The position numbers and the translations under genes were made by a program. From Variovorax boronicumulans (GTDB lineage Bacteria > Pseudomonadota > Gammaproteobacteria > Burkholderiales > Burkholderiaceae_C), in contig NZ_JARXVG010000013.1 of the NCBI RefSeq assembly GCF_029892485.1, positions 1 to 64,000 on the forward strand: a DNA stretch of 64,000 nt, written 5' to 3'. The notes beneath the pieces were generated by a model. The model did not search any database and was not told the DNA's origin. It saw only the letters and a list, made by a program, of their open reading frames with translations. Position 1 is the first letter of the stretch. Every line of letters begins with the position of its first letter. This document shows, one piece after another, positions 46,268 to 55,207 of this stretch.

Positions 46268-47128
46268 TCAACTCTTCCTGACCAACGCCGAGATGTAGTC
46301 GTTCAGCGAGGTGGCTCCGCGCTGCGGTTTTTCCGGCTCGTCCTTGTTCTTCAGCGTGGCGCGCGTCATGGCGGCATACGACTTTGCGGCGGCCTCGGAG
46401 AACCCCAGCGACTGGAAGGCCTGCTCCCACTGCTCGGGCGGGGTCACCACCACTTCCACAGGCTGCCCCAGCGCCTCTGCAAAGGCCCGCGCCACATCGC
46501 CCGGCGAGTAGCGCTCGGGCCCCTCGACATAGTGCGGCCCCGAGGCCTCGGCCGCGCCCAGCATCAGCCGCGCGGCAAACTCCCCGAGGTCGTGCGGCGC
46601 CACCATCGGCAGCTTGAAATCGGGCGGGTACATGCTGTGCAGCTGGCCGTCCTCGCGTGCAGTCTTCAGCGAGGCATCCCAGTTGCTCATGTAGTAGGCC
46701 GCGCGGATGGCGCTCACCGGGCCCGCATCGGTTTCCCGCAGCGCCTGCTCCATGTCGTACAGCACGCCGAGGTCGCCGATGCCGTCGCCGGGCTGGGCGC
46801 CGTAGGTCGATTCGCAGACGATCTTCTCGAGCTTGCAGCCCTCGAGCGCGGCGACGATGGCGGCCAGGCTCTTGCGCTCCTGTGCGACCGTGTCGATCGA
46901 CGGAAGCGCGGGCGGGTTGAGTGCGAAGAGCCGGTGGCCGCCCGCCATCACGCGGTGCAGCTCGGCCACGTCGAACACGTCCACCTCGGCCACATGGGCG
47001 CCCTTGGTCTTCAGCGCCTCGGCCTTGCGCGCTTCGCGGGTGACCACGGTAACCGGCTCGTTGCGCGCAAGCAGGGCTTGCGCGAGCGCCGAGCCGACAT
47101 GGCCCGTCGCCCCCAGGATGATGTGCAT
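46268..47128 (-). CDS. NmrA-like NAD(P)-binding protein
   Basis: A 286-residue short-chain-dehydrogenase-like protein of the NmrA/QOR2 group. The nucleotide-binding motif ILGATGHVGSALAQALLARNEPVTVVTR sits at the N-terminus; the catalytic Tyr-x-x-x-Lys is not evident, as usual for NmrA-type redox sensors or quinone reductases. RAAYYMSNWDASL and YVEGPERYSPGDVARAFAEALG are further family features. It starts 15 bases before the next small gene on the same strand. Confidence 0.87.
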   Translation of the reverse strand: MHIILGATGHVGSALAQALLARNEPVTVVTREARKAEALKTKGAHVAEVDVFDVAELHRVMAGGHRLFALNPPALPSIDTVAQERKSLAAIVAALEGCKLEKIVCESTYGAQPGDGIGDLGVLYDMEQALRETDAGPVSAIRAAYYMSNWDASLKTAREDGQLHSMYPPDFKLPMVAPHDLGEFAARLMLGAAEASGPHYVEGPERYSPGDVARAFAEALGQPVEVVVTPPEQWEQAFQSLGFSEAAAKSYAAMTRATLKNKDEPEKPQRGATSLNDYISALVRKS

Positions 47129-47143
47129 GGTGTTGCCTCTTGC

Positions 47144-47455
47144 CTATCCGCGCTTTTCGGCGTTGCGCTTGCGCGTGGCGGCGGCTTTCTTCGCCGATGC
47201 CGAGCGCTCCTCGGCGGTGCGCGATGCCGCGGCCGCCCCGCCCTTGTGTCCGCCCTTGCGCGAAGGCGCATGGCTCTCGGCCTTGCCACGCCCCGAGCCG
47301 CTCTTCTTGCCGCCGCCGGTCTCGGCATTCACGGTGGCCCAGGCGCGGCGCTCGGCCTCGCCCTTGCCGACGCCGCGGTGCTCGTAGCCTTCCTCGATGT
47401 GCTCGGCCTTGCGTTTCTGCTTGTCCGTGTAGGACGACTTGTCGCCTTTTGGCAT
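47144..47455 (-). CDS. Small basic Lys/Gly/Ala-rich protein (often labelled plasmid stabilisation protein)
   Basis: A 103-residue, strongly basic protein. The N-terminal half (YTDKQKRKAEHIEEGYEHRGV, then AERRAWATVNAETGGGKKSGSGRG) is conserved in many proteobacterial chromosomes. The C-terminal half is low-complexity (KKAAATRKRNAEKRG), like histone tails or KGG repeats. The plasmid label in databases has no evident basis; binding to nucleic acid is the more natural guess. The ATG at 47455 has ribosome site GAAGGAGC. Confidence 0.75.
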   Translation of the reverse strand: MPKGDKSSYTDKQKRKAEHIEEGYEHRGVGKGEAERRAWATVNAETGGGKKSGSGRGKAESHAPSRKGGHKGGAAAASRTAEERSASAKKAAATRKRNAEKRG

Positions 47456-47599
47456 GTAGCTGCTCCTTCGGTTGATGAAGATGCCCTTCATGGTGGGCGC
47501 GCGATTCGCGCCGCGGGTAAGAGGACGGGCGCGATGCGCGTCAGTCTTGTCTGTCGCGAGTCGGCGCAGGCACTCGGCTGCCAACGCCGCGGCTTGCGG

Positions 47600-48298
47600 C
47601 TACAGCGGGTTGAGCCCCGGTTCGGATGTCTTCGCGAGCGACGCGACCATCGCAAGGATGGTGTCGCCGAAACCGCCGCGTGCGCGGGCGTCGGTGCGGG
47701 CGCTGGTCGTCACGCGCGGTCCCGCGCTCCAGGCGATGCGCGCACCGGCGGCCTGCAACGCCTCGACCAGCGCCACGTCTTCGCTGGACGCCAGCGGCTG
47801 GAAACCGCCCACGCGGCAGTAGGCCTCGGTCGACACGCCCAGGTTGGCCCCGTGGATGTGGCGGTGGCCGTCGGCATCCACGTAGTGGCGCTCGAAATGC
47901 GCCTGCACCGCGCTGCCTTCCAGGCCGTACACGCCCCAGTCTTCCACGCCGATCGAGCCGCAGACGGCATCGGCGTTCTCGGCCAGTTGCTTGACCAGCC
48001 ACTCGGGCGAGACGAGCGTGTCGGCGTCGGTGAAGGCGAGCCAGCGCGCGCCGGCCTCGATCAACAGCCGGGCGCCGCTGGCTCGCGCAATGCCGACGTT
48101 GCGGGCATCGAGCGCAAGCCGGGTCACCGGGTACTGCGCCACGACGGCGTCGGTCGAATCGCTGCAGCTGTCGAGCACCACCGCCACGCCCACCGGCTCA
48201 CCGAGCAGCGCCGGATGTTCGGCGGCGCGCAGCACCGCCTGGAGCGCGGCGGCGATGCGCTCGCCCTCGTTGTGCGCGGGAATGACGATGCCGATCAC
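47600..48298 (-). CDS. Family 2 glycosyltransferase
   Basis: A 232-residue GT-A fold enzyme without membrane segments. IVIPAHNEGERIAAALQAVL, LDSCSDSTDAVV and the metal-binding FTDADTLVSPEWLV are in the first half; HGANLGVSTEAYCRVGGF and ASSEDVALVEAL in the second. It probably transfers a sugar from a nucleotide or lipid donor. It is the last gene of a four-gene cluster and overlaps the methyltransferase by four bases (ATGA). Confidence 0.9.
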   Translation of the reverse strand: MIGIVIPAHNEGERIAAALQAVLRAAEHPALLGEPVGVAVVLDSCSDSTDAVVAQYPVTRLALDARNVGIARASGARLLIEAGARWLAFTDADTLVSPEWLVKQLAENADAVCGSIGVEDWGVYGLEGSAVQAHFERHYVDADGHRHIHGANLGVSTEAYCRVGGFQPLASSEDVALVEALQAAGARIAWSAGPRVTTSARTDARARGGFGDTILAMVASLAKTSEPGLNPL

Positions 48299-48906
48299 CG
48301 GATGCCCTCCCGCTCGGCCACCGAACGGCCGTCGCGCGCCCAGACCTGCAGCACGAAGTCGTCCTCCTCGTGCAGGGCCAGGCGTGCCAGGCCGAGCGCG
48401 GCCAGTGCGCCGTGCACTTCCTTCGTGGAGAGGCTGCGTTGCGCGAAGTCGGGCCGCCAGTCGCAGGCCACCAGGGTGCCGTCGGCTTCCAGCGTTTCTT
48501 CACAGCAGGCGGCCAGGCGCTGCATGTCGTGGCGGTCGAGAAAGTAGCCCACCTCGCTCAGCACGATGAGATCGAAGCGGCCGGCATCGCGCGGCCAGTC
48601 GGTTGGGAGCACGTGCTGGACGACGCGCACATTGGCGCGCCCTTGGGTGCGCCTGCGTGCAAGCTCCACGGCATGCGCCGAGAAATCGCTCGCCAGCAGA
48701 TAGTCGCAGCGGTGCGACAGCGCCAACGTGAGTTCGCCGATTCCGCATCCCGGCTCGTACACCCGCCGGTAGCGCGCCTGCGGCAACGCCGCGAGCAGCA
48801 GCGCCCGCTTGCGCGCTTCGTACCAGCGCTGGCGCAGTGCGTACGGGTCTTCGCTCGTCGAATAGAGCGCATCGAAATAAGGCCGATGGTCGTGGGTCTG
48901 GCTCAC
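48295..48906 (-). CDS. SAM-dependent methyltransferase, NodS-like
   Basis: A 203-residue class-I methyltransferase. The N-terminal HRPYFDALYSTSEDPYALRQRWYEARKRALLLAALP, then SAM motif YEPGCGIGELTLALS and FDLIVLSEVGYFLDRHD, match the NodS family. NodS N-methylates the deacetylated glucosamine end of Nod factors in rhizobia. Here it lies between a PIG-L deacetylase and a GT2, with ATGA overlaps on both sides, so the three enzymes are made together. Confidence 0.88.
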   Translation of the reverse strand: MSQTHDHRPYFDALYSTSEDPYALRQRWYEARKRALLLAALPQARYRRVYEPGCGIGELTLALSHRCDYLLASDFSAHAVELARRRTQGRANVRVVQHVLPTDWPRDAGRFDLIVLSEVGYFLDRHDMQRLAACCEETLEADGTLVACDWRPDFAQRSLSTKEVHGALAALGLARLALHEEDDFVLQVWARDGRSVAEREGIR

Positions 48907-49661
48907 AGGAAGATCACCTCGAAGGGACGCGCCGCGCGCTGGACGGTGGTGGCGCGCAGCACAGGGCCGGAGCCGGTCGATGCATCACGCCGCAATTGAC
49001 TGGTGAACGCCCTGACGGCCGCGCATTTGCGCTCCAGGGCCTGGTCGCTGAGCGGAAGGCGGAAGGCGTGCTGCCAGGGCATGCGCACGTCGCCGGGGCG
49101 CGCCCAGTGCCAGCCCCACACAGGCACTTCCGCGAGCCGCGCCCCGGTGCCCGCGGCGGCCATCGCGCAGGCCTCGCCGGTCGCTTCGTGGTCGGGATGG
49201 CCGTCGCGGCGCCAGGTGGTGAACACCACGTCGCCCGGCCGGAGCAGCGACACCAGCCGCGCCGCGAGCACGGCGCGCAACGCCTTCAGGCCACCGTCTG
49301 GCAGGCCGAGGCGGATCGGCTCGATGGCCAGGCCCAGGCACTGCAGCGCCTTCAGGCTCTCCCGCGGCCGGGCGCGCGCGAGCCGTTCGACGGGCCATTC
49401 GGTCGAACCCCGGTGGCTGGCCGTGCCGTCGGTGACCGCAATCACCTCGACGGGCCGGCCGCACGCGGCCAGTTGCGCGAGCAGGCCACCGACCGAGAGC
49501 ACCTCGTCGTCCGGATGCGGCGCGACGACGACGGCGCGGGCGTTTTCCGGCACCAGTTCGTGCGGCGCGATCGCGGGCAGCCGGGCGAGGCCCGGCCAGC
49601 CGCGCCATTCGGCTTCGGTGGTGCCCTCGCCCCGGATGGCGCGCTGCGCTACAGCGTCCAT
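48903..49661 (-). CDS. PIG-L/LmbE-family deacetylase
   Basis: A 252-residue zinc-dependent N-deacetylase. The metal/catalytic motif APHPDDEVLSVGG is near residue 48 and the second metal ligand is in DGHPDHEATGEA. Family members remove acetyl groups from GlcNAc-containing glycolipids or conjugates. The start at 49661 lies 13 bases inside the acyl-CoA dehydrogenase-like gene, so translation is coupled. Confidence 0.9.
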   Translation of the reverse strand: MDAVAQRAIRGEGTTEAEWRGWPGLARLPAIAPHELVPENARAVVVAPHPDDEVLSVGGLLAQLAACGRPVEVIAVTDGTASHRGSTEWPVERLARARPRESLKALQCLGLAIEPIRLGLPDGGLKALRAVLAARLVSLLRPGDVVFTTWRRDGHPDHEATGEACAMAAAGTGARLAEVPVWGWHWARPGDVRMPWQHAFRLPLSDQALERKCAAVRAFTSQLRRDASTGSGPVLRATTVQRAARPFEVIFL

Positions 49662-50659
49662 GACGAGGGCTCCTCTTTCTCGGTCGCGGCGAACTCGCCG
49701 AGGGCGGCAAGGTCGCGCTCGGCGTGGCTCTGGCGCAGGAAGACCGGCAGGTCCGCCATCGCACGGGCGAAGCGCGGATCGCGGCACAGCGGGCCGGCAC
49801 CGACCGCGCGGCCGGCGTGGTGCATCACCTCGACGGCCGCCTGCTCGGCGGCGAGCCGGGCGCGCAAGGCGATGCGCTGTGCGTTGTCCTGCGGATGGCG
49901 GTCGATCCAGGCGGCGGCTTCACGCAGCTGGGCGGCTGCCGCAGTCAATGCAACGTCGATGGCACCGAGGTGCGTGAGACGATGGGCGTCCGGTTTGGGC
50001 CCCTTGCGCTGCTGCACCGCGCGCGCGATGCCGAGCGCGCCGCCGAACCAGCAGGCCGCGATGCCCGCGCCGCCTTGCCAGAAGCCGGCGCGCTTCACGT
50101 AGTCGCCGGGCTCGCCGATCTGCACGGCTATCGCACGGTTGAAGCGGACGTCGACGCTGCCGCTCGCAGCCATGCCAACGGCATGCCAGCCGTTTTCGGT
50201 CACCCAGACGGTGGGCTGCGCCATGGCAACGGCGGCGAGGCACGGCTCGCCGGCCGCGTTCCAGCAGCTGACGACGGCGTGGGACACCGTCGCGGCGCCC
50301 GAGCACCAGGCCTTGGTGCCGGTCAGGCGGACGTGGCCGCCCTCTTCGGCATCGAGCACGACGCGCGCATCGGGCGGCTCGGCGCACCATGTTCCCCACG
50401 ATGCGCCTGCCGGGGTGTCGGGTGTGCCGCCGAGTTCAGCCAGGATGGCGAGCGCATCGGTGTGGCCTTCGAACAGCTTCACCAGCGACAGGTCATGCGC
50501 CGCCACTTCGGCGAGCACGCGCCAGCGCGCCAGGGTCTGGCCCGCGCCGGGTCGAGGCAACACATCGATGCCAGCATCCACCAGATAGCTCAGTGCCAAG
50601 TCGCAGCCATGGCGAAGCTGCAGTTGCCGCAGGGCGTCGTCGGGAGCGGGTTCGAACAT
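49649..50659 (-). CDS. Acyl-CoA dehydrogenase-like flavoprotein
   Basis: A 336-residue protein of the acyl-CoA dehydrogenase superfamily, shorter than the usual 380 or so. The FAD-binding middle domain shows GTKAWCSGAATVSHAVVSC, and the C-terminal helices carry IARAVQQRKGP and AVEVMHHAGRAVGAGPLCRDPRFARAMADLPVFLRQSH. A canonical catalytic Glu is not obvious. It may oxidise an acyl chain or an amine within the pathway of the following three genes. A CCTACA motif lies 91 bases upstream (50750-50755). Confidence 0.82.
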   Translation of the reverse strand: MFEPAPDDALRQLQLRHGCDLALSYLVDAGIDVLPRPGAGQTLARWRVLAEVAAHDLSLVKLFEGHTDALAILAELGGTPDTPAGASWGTWCAEPPDARVVLDAEEGGHVRLTGTKAWCSGAATVSHAVVSCWNAAGEPCLAAVAMAQPTVWVTENGWHAVGMAASGSVDVRFNRAIAVQIGEPGDYVKRAGFWQGGAGIAACWFGGALGIARAVQQRKGPKPDAHRLTHLGAIDVALTAAAAQLREAAAWIDRHPQDNAQRIALRARLAAEQAAVEVMHHAGRAVGAGPLCRDPRFARAMADLPVFLRQSHAERDLAALGEFAATEKEEPSSWTL

Positions 50660-50749
50660 GGGCGTGTGGCTGAAGGACGAAGAAAAAGAACTTCGACCCA
50701 AGGTAGGCAAGCCACGCAACGCGAATCGTCGGTGGGCAGCTTTCGCCTG

Positions 50750-50755
50750 TGTAGG
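50750..50755 (-). promoter_or_regulatory. CCTACA motif upstream of the acyl-CoA dehydrogenase/PIG-L/NodS/GT2 cluster
   Basis: The minus strand reads TCCTCCTACACAGG here, 91 bases before the ATG at 50659, similar in spacing to the sites before the genes at 8302 and 11554. The cluster may therefore belong to the same regulon as the catalase block. The 180 bases between 50660 and 50839 hold no gene. Confidence 0.3.
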
Positions 50756-50839
50756 AGGACCCGAGCAACGCGGCCGGTGCCCACTGCCGACAGCCCCACC
50801 GCCGAGAGCGAACAGCGGTCAACGACGCGTAGGCGCCCC

Positions 50840-51469
50840 TCAGTTTCCGCTGCCGCCTTCGTGCAAACGCCCCAGGCCCAGCTTCTCCATCGCCTCGTGC
50901 GCCTCGACCACCATCAACGCCACTTCCGCCACCGTGACCCGCAGCGTGGTGGCGCGCGTGCGCATGTGCTCATAGGCCTTGGCCTCGGTCAGCGACTGTG
51001 TCTCGGCCAGCATGCGAACGGCTTTCTCGATCTGCCGGCGCGACTTGATCGTCTCTTCGAGCTTGCTGACCTTGCTCTGCAGCCGCTCCTGGTAGCCGCG
51101 CGACGAACGCGCCAGCACCAGCGTGCTCAGCACGCCCGACGAACGGAACGGCCGGGTCAGCACGCCGTGCGCGCTGGTGTCGAGCAGCAGCTTCAGCGTG
51201 GTCGGGCTCTCGTAGTCGGACAGCGCGATCAGCGTCGCCTCCACCGCGCTGGCGCACCAACTGGTGCTGTCCTGCAGTTCCTGCGAGACCTGGAAGAAGA
51301 TCACGTCGCACCCGGTGGGCGGCGCAGGGGGAAAGGGCCAGATGATCTTGAGCCGGCAGCCGATGCGCTTGAGCTGGTCGAGAAGGATGTCGCGGTCCTC
51401 GCCGGGCGGATACACCACCGCGACGCAGATGCTGCGCAGGTCATCGTAGAGGCGACGCAAACTGCTCAT
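50840..51469 (-). CDS. amiR: AmiR-like ANTAR-domain antiterminator
   Basis: A 209-residue RNA-binding regulator. The N-terminal pseudo-receiver (1-125) lacks a clear phosphoacceptor aspartate, as in AmiR. A coiled coil (YQERLQSKVSKLEETIKSRRQIEKAV) leads into the ANTAR domain (RMLAETQSLTEAKAYEHMRTRATTLRVTVAEVALMVVEAHE). In Pseudomonas aeruginosa AmiR binds the amiE leader RNA and prevents termination, and is held inactive by AmiC until amide is bound. The AmiC-like gene lies 4 bases upstream, and the operon's leader has a terminator (58197-58243). Confidence 0.92.
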   Translation of the reverse strand: MSSLRRLYDDLRSICVAVVYPPGEDRDILLDQLKRIGCRLKIIWPFPPAPPTGCDVIFFQVSQELQDSTSWCASAVEATLIALSDYESPTTLKLLLDTSAHGVLTRPFRSSGVLSTLVLARSSRGYQERLQSKVSKLEETIKSRRQIEKAVRMLAETQSLTEAKAYEHMRTRATTLRVTVAEVALMVVEAHEAMEKLGLGRLHEGGSGN

Positions 51470-51473
51470 TGCG

Positions 51474-52622
51474 TCAGCTCAGCCAAAACTCGGAAAAACC
51501 GAAGGTCGACAAGTAGGGGTCGGGCTTGACCGGGCCCGCCCCTTCCCACAGCAGGTCGAACTGTCCGTCGCTGCGGCACACGCCGATGCGGGGCGTGAGG
51601 AAGGTGTGGTTGTTCTCGGCATCGATGGAGAGCGGCCCCTCGGGCGACTCGAAGCGCACCGAGCGTACGGCGTTGACGAGCTTGCGCGTGTCCAGGCTAC
51701 CGCTGCGCTCCAGCGCCCGGGCGAACAGGTGGACCTGGCTGTAGGCCGCCTCGGACCACATGCTGGTGGGCCTGTCGCCATAGCGCTTGCGCCACAGCGC
51801 GCTGAAGCGGTCGTTGCATTCGTTCTTCAGCGAACTGAAGTACGTGGCCGAGGTGATGTGTCCCGCGCAGGCCTCGGCGCCGGTCATGCGGACCTCTTCC
51901 TCCACCATCGACAGGCTGGCGATGGGCATGCGCTGCGGATCGAGCCCGTGCTCGCGGTAGATCTGGTACAGGCGCCGGGCCGACTGGCCGACGATGGTGC
52001 AGAAGATGACGTCGGGCTGCGCATCGGCAATGTCGCGCATGACGTCCTGCAGTTGCGTCTCGGAAGCCTCCAGCGGCACATAGACCTCGTCGAGGATTTC
52101 GCCGCCGTGCTGCTCGACCATCTCGCGCATCACGCGGTTCGACTCGCGCGGAAAGATGTAGTCGGCGCCGATCAGGAAGAAGCGCCGCCCACGGTTCTTC
52201 AGCAGGTAGGCCGCAAGCTGCACGCTGTTCTGGTTGGGCACCGCACCGGTGTAGATGACGTTGGCCGAATATTCGAAGCCTTCGTAGAACGAGCAATACC
52301 AGAGAAGCGCGTTGTTGCGCTCGATCACCGGCAGCACCGCCTTGCGGCTCGAAGAGCGCGAGCAGCCGAAGATCACGTTGACCTCGTCCTCCAGCAGCAG
52401 CCGGGTCGCGAGCCGCCGGTATTCGTCGGCATCGCCCTTGGGGTCGTAGGCCACCGGCAGCAGCGGACGGTCGAGCACGCCGCCGAGGCCGTTGATTTCC
52501 TCGATGGCCAGCGCGGTCCCGAAGAAGTGCTCCGACTCGGTCACACCGGTCGCGCCCGAGCGCGAATGCAGCACGCCGATGCGCCAGCCGTCTTCGGCGG
52601 GGGCGGGTTTGTCAGTGGTCAT
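51474..52622 (-). CDS. amiC: AmiC-like cytoplasmic amide sensor
   Basis: A 382-residue protein with the fold of periplasmic Leu/Ile/Val-binding proteins but no signal peptide, exactly as for AmiC, which is a cytoplasmic negative regulator. Typical segments are IGVLHSRSGATGVTESEHFFGTALAIEEINGLGG, CSRSSSRKAVLPVIERNNALLWYCSFYEGFEYSANVIYTGAVPNQN and ASLSMVEEEV. Ligand (amide or urea-like) binding would release AmiR. It follows the transporter genes with a 60-base gap. Confidence 0.93.
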   Translation of the reverse strand: MTTDKPAPAEDGWRIGVLHSRSGATGVTESEHFFGTALAIEEINGLGGVLDRPLLPVAYDPKGDADEYRRLATRLLLEDEVNVIFGCSRSSSRKAVLPVIERNNALLWYCSFYEGFEYSANVIYTGAVPNQNSVQLAAYLLKNRGRRFFLIGADYIFPRESNRVMREMVEQHGGEILDEVYVPLEASETQLQDVMRDIADAQPDVIFCTIVGQSARRLYQIYREHGLDPQRMPIASLSMVEEEVRMTGAEACAGHITSATYFSSLKNECNDRFSALWRKRYGDRPTSMWSEAAYSQVHLFARALERSGSLDTRKLVNAVRSVRFESPEGPLSIDAENNHTFLTPRIGVCRSDGQFDLLWEGAGPVKPDPYLSTFGFSEFWLS

Positions 52623-52682
52623 CGGCTTTCTCCATCGTCATTCAGGAAGGCACCAGCAGAATCCGTGCCTTCGCGTCCCAAG

Positions 52683-53399
52683 TCAGACACGCAGGTGGTC
52701 GAAAACGGACGCCGCGGCGCCCGGGGCCTTCGCATTTCCCTCGTCTACCAGTTCGCCCTGCTTGAGCACCACGTAGCGGTCGGCCACCTGGAGCGCGAAC
52801 GGCACGTTCTGCTCCACGATCAGCATCGCAGTGCCGCGCCGGGCGCGTTCGTCTAGCAGCGCGCGGGCCAGCCGGTCGATGACCGAGGGTTGCAGCCCTT
52901 CGGTGATCTCGTCCAGCAGGATCATCGCGGGCCGCATCATCAGCGCACGGGCGAGCAGCAGCATTTTCTGCTCGCCGCCCGAGAGCGTGCCGGCGTCCTG
53001 CTTCAGCCGGGTCTTGAAGACCGGGAACAGCGGCTCGATGTCCGCAAAACGCTCGTCGAACACCGACTCCTTCGCAAGGCCGAGCCGCAGGTTGTCGCGG
53101 ATGCTCAGGTCGGCGAACAGCGCCTGCTCCTGCGCCGCATAGGCGATGCCCTGGCGCGCGATGCGGTGCGGCGGCTGCCGCGTGATGTCCTGCCCGTTCA
53201 GGTGGACGTGTCCGCCCTTCTTGGGCAGGTAGCCCATCACGGTCTTGAGCAGCGTGCTCTTGCCCATGCCGTTCTTGCCCAGGAGGGCCACGGCCTCGCC
53301 GGCCGCAACGTCCAGCGACAGTCCGCGCAGCACCACGGAAGCTCCGTAGCCGCTGCTTAGACCTTCCAGCCGCAATGCCTGGTGGCTCTTCTCGCTCAT
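52683..53399 (-). CDS. Branched-chain amino acid/amide-type ABC ATPase (LivF/UrtE-like)
   Basis: A 238-residue ATPase: Walker A LLGKNGMGKST, the LivF-type segment GIAYAAQEQALFADLSIRDNLRLGL, signature LSGGEQKMLLLARAL and Walker B MILLDEITEGLQP. It partners the LivM-LivG fusion, overlapping its stop by four bases. Together with the two permeases and the binding protein it forms a complete importer, probably for amides. Confidence 0.93.
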   Translation of the reverse strand: MSEKSHQALRLEGLSSGYGASVVLRGLSLDVAAGEAVALLGKNGMGKSTLLKTVMGYLPKKGGHVHLNGQDITRQPPHRIARQGIAYAAQEQALFADLSIRDNLRLGLAKESVFDERFADIEPLFPVFKTRLKQDAGTLSGGEQKMLLLARALMMRPAMILLDEITEGLQPSVIDRLARALLDERARRGTAMLIVEQNVPFALQVADRYVVLKQGELVDEGNAKAPGAAASVFDHLRV

Positions 53400-55207
53400 G
53401 CGGCCTCCTGCGGTGCGTGCGTGCTGCCGGCGTAGATGGTCTTCACCAGCGGCGAATTCACCACCTCCTCGAAGCTGCCCTGCATCACGATGGTTCCCTG
53501 GTGCAGCACCACGATGCGGGTGGCGATCTGTTCGACGAAATCGAGGTCGTGTTCCACCAGCAGGCAGCACAGGCCATGCCGGTGTGCGAGCGACGCCAGC
53601 ACTTCGCCGATCTGCGAACGCTCGGTCTTGGTGAGGCCCGCGGTCGGTTCGTCGAGCAGCACGATGCGCGGCTCCAGCGTCAGCACCATCGCGAGCTCGA
53701 GCGCCTGCTGTTCGCCGTGCGAGAGGTCGCGTGCGACGGTGCCCAGCTTGGCGTCGAGCCCGGTGGTGCGCACCACGTCGAGCGCATAGGCCGGCAGACG
53801 CAGCGCGGCATCCTGCCGCACCAGCGAGGGCTTCTCGAGCAAGGTGCCTGCGATGCGAAGGCACTGCGCCACCGTGAGCGACTCGAAGATGTTGGCGTTC
53901 TGGAACTTGCGCCCCAGCCCGAAGCGCACGCAGGCCTCGGGCGGCAGGTCGCGGATGTCGTGGCCGCAGAGCTTCACGGAGCCGGCACTTCGCTCGGCCC
54001 CATCGCTCATGCAGCGCATCAGCGTGGTCTTGCCCGCGCCGTTCGGCCCGATCAGCCCGACCAGTTCGCCGGCCCGCGCTTCCAGGTCGATGCCTTGCAG
54101 CACCTTGAGCGCGCCGTAATGCTTCGCCACCTGCTGCATGTGCAGGGCCGGCTCGGTTGCCTCTGCCGCCACGCTCCTGGCCTTGCGCACTTCGAGCACC
54201 GGCAGGCGCGCGGCGATGCGGCCGAGGCCGAAGGGCTTGAGCAGCAGCGGCACCAGCCCCTGCGGCAGCAGCACGATGACCAACACGAAGGCCACGCCGA
54301 CGATCAGCTGCCACGCGAACGGCATGCTGCCGCTGAGATACGCCGTGGCCACGTTGATCAGCACCGCACCGATCAGCGGTCCCCAGAGCGTGCCCCGCCC
54401 GCCCAGCGCGACCCAGATGATCAGCTCGGTGCCCAGCGCGAACCCGGTGAGTTCGGGCGCCACCACGCCGCTGAACGCGCCGTACCCGAAGCCTGCGATG
54501 CCCGCGACCATCGCCATGACGGTCAGCAGCACGATCTTGACCATCGCGGTCGGAATGCCGAGGTAGGTGCAGCGCGATTCGTTGTCGCGAATGGCGGCCA
54601 GCACCCGCCCGGCGTCGCTGCGCACCAGCAGCCAGCCCAGGAGGCCGAACAGCACGAGCATGCCGCCGGCCACCCAGTACCAGGCCTCGATCGAGAGGTC
54701 GAAGCTCTCGTAGCCGGTCAGGCCCGAGCTGGATCCCGTCCACTGGCCGCCCGACAACAGCAGTTGCGTGAGCACGATGGGCAGCACCAGCGAGATGACC
54801 GTCGCGAAGAACGGCGAGGCGCCCCGGTAGAACGACAGCCAGCCCACCAGTGCCCCGACCGCCGCGCTGACGGCGATGGCGGCGCCCAGCGCCAGCAAGG
54901 CCGTCGAGACGCTGAAACCGCTGTGCGTGAACACCAGGCCCGCCGCATAAGCGCCGATGCCGAAGAAAGCCGATTGGCCGAAGCTCAGGTAGCCCGTGTA
55001 GCCCCACAGCACATCGACCGTGATCGCGGCGATGGCAAAGAAGAAGGCCTTGACAAGGATGTTGAGCAGGTAGGTGTCGAACACCCAGGGGCCGGCCACG
55101 ATCAGCAGCAGGCCGATGCCGCCCAGCACCGAAAGCCCGCGGCCCGAGCGCAGCGTGGCGCGCAGTGAGGTTGGCGCCGTGGCAGCCATTGCCATGTTCT
55201 CAGCCAC
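53396..55207 (-). CDS. Fused LivM-type permease and LivG-type ATPase
   Basis: A 603-residue fusion. The first 330 residues are a LivM/UrtC permease with about nine helices (DVLWGYTGYLSFGQSAFFGIGAY, AIRDNESRCTYLGIPTAMVKIV). From about 355 there is a LivG-type ATPase with GLIGPNGAGKTTLMRC, LSHGEQQALELAMVL and RIVLLDEPTAGLTKTE. The start is GTG at 55207, eight bases inside livH; an ATG at 55195 is the alternative. Such fusions fix the permease:ATPase ratio. Confidence 0.92.
   Translation of the reverse strand: MAENMAMAATAPTSLRATLRSGRGLSVLGGIGLLLIVAGPWVFDTYLLNILVKAFFFAIAAITVDVLWGYTGYLSFGQSAFFGIGAYAAGLVFTHSGFSVSTALLALGAAIAVSAAVGALVGWLSFYRGASPFFATVISLVLPIVLTQLLLSGGQWTGSSSGLTGYESFDLSIEAWYWVAGGMLVLFGLLGWLLVRSDAGRVLAAIRDNESRCTYLGIPTAMVKIVLLTVMAMVAGIAGFGYGAFSGVVAPELTGFALGTELIIWVALGGRGTLWGPLIGAVLINVATAYLSGSMPFAWQLIVGVAFVLVIVLLPQGLVPLLLKPFGLGRIAARLPVLEVRKARSVAAEATEPALHMQQVAKHYGALKVLQGIDLEARAGELVGLIGPNGAGKTTLMRCMSDGAERSAGSVKLCGHDIRDLPPEACVRFGLGRKFQNANIFESLTVAQCLRIAGTLLEKPSLVRQDAALRLPAYALDVVRTTGLDAKLGTVARDLSHGEQQALELAMVLTLEPRIVLLDEPTAGLTKTERSQIGEVLASLAHRHGLCCLLVEHDLDFVEQIATRIVVLHQGTIVMQGSFEEVVNSPLVKTIYAGSTHAPQEAA

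Noticed and set aside
47144..47455. Plasmid maintenance gene
   Set aside because: Similar proteins are often named plasmid stabilisation proteins, but no toxin-antitoxin partner or replication gene is nearby and the composition suggests a nucleic-acid-associated protein.
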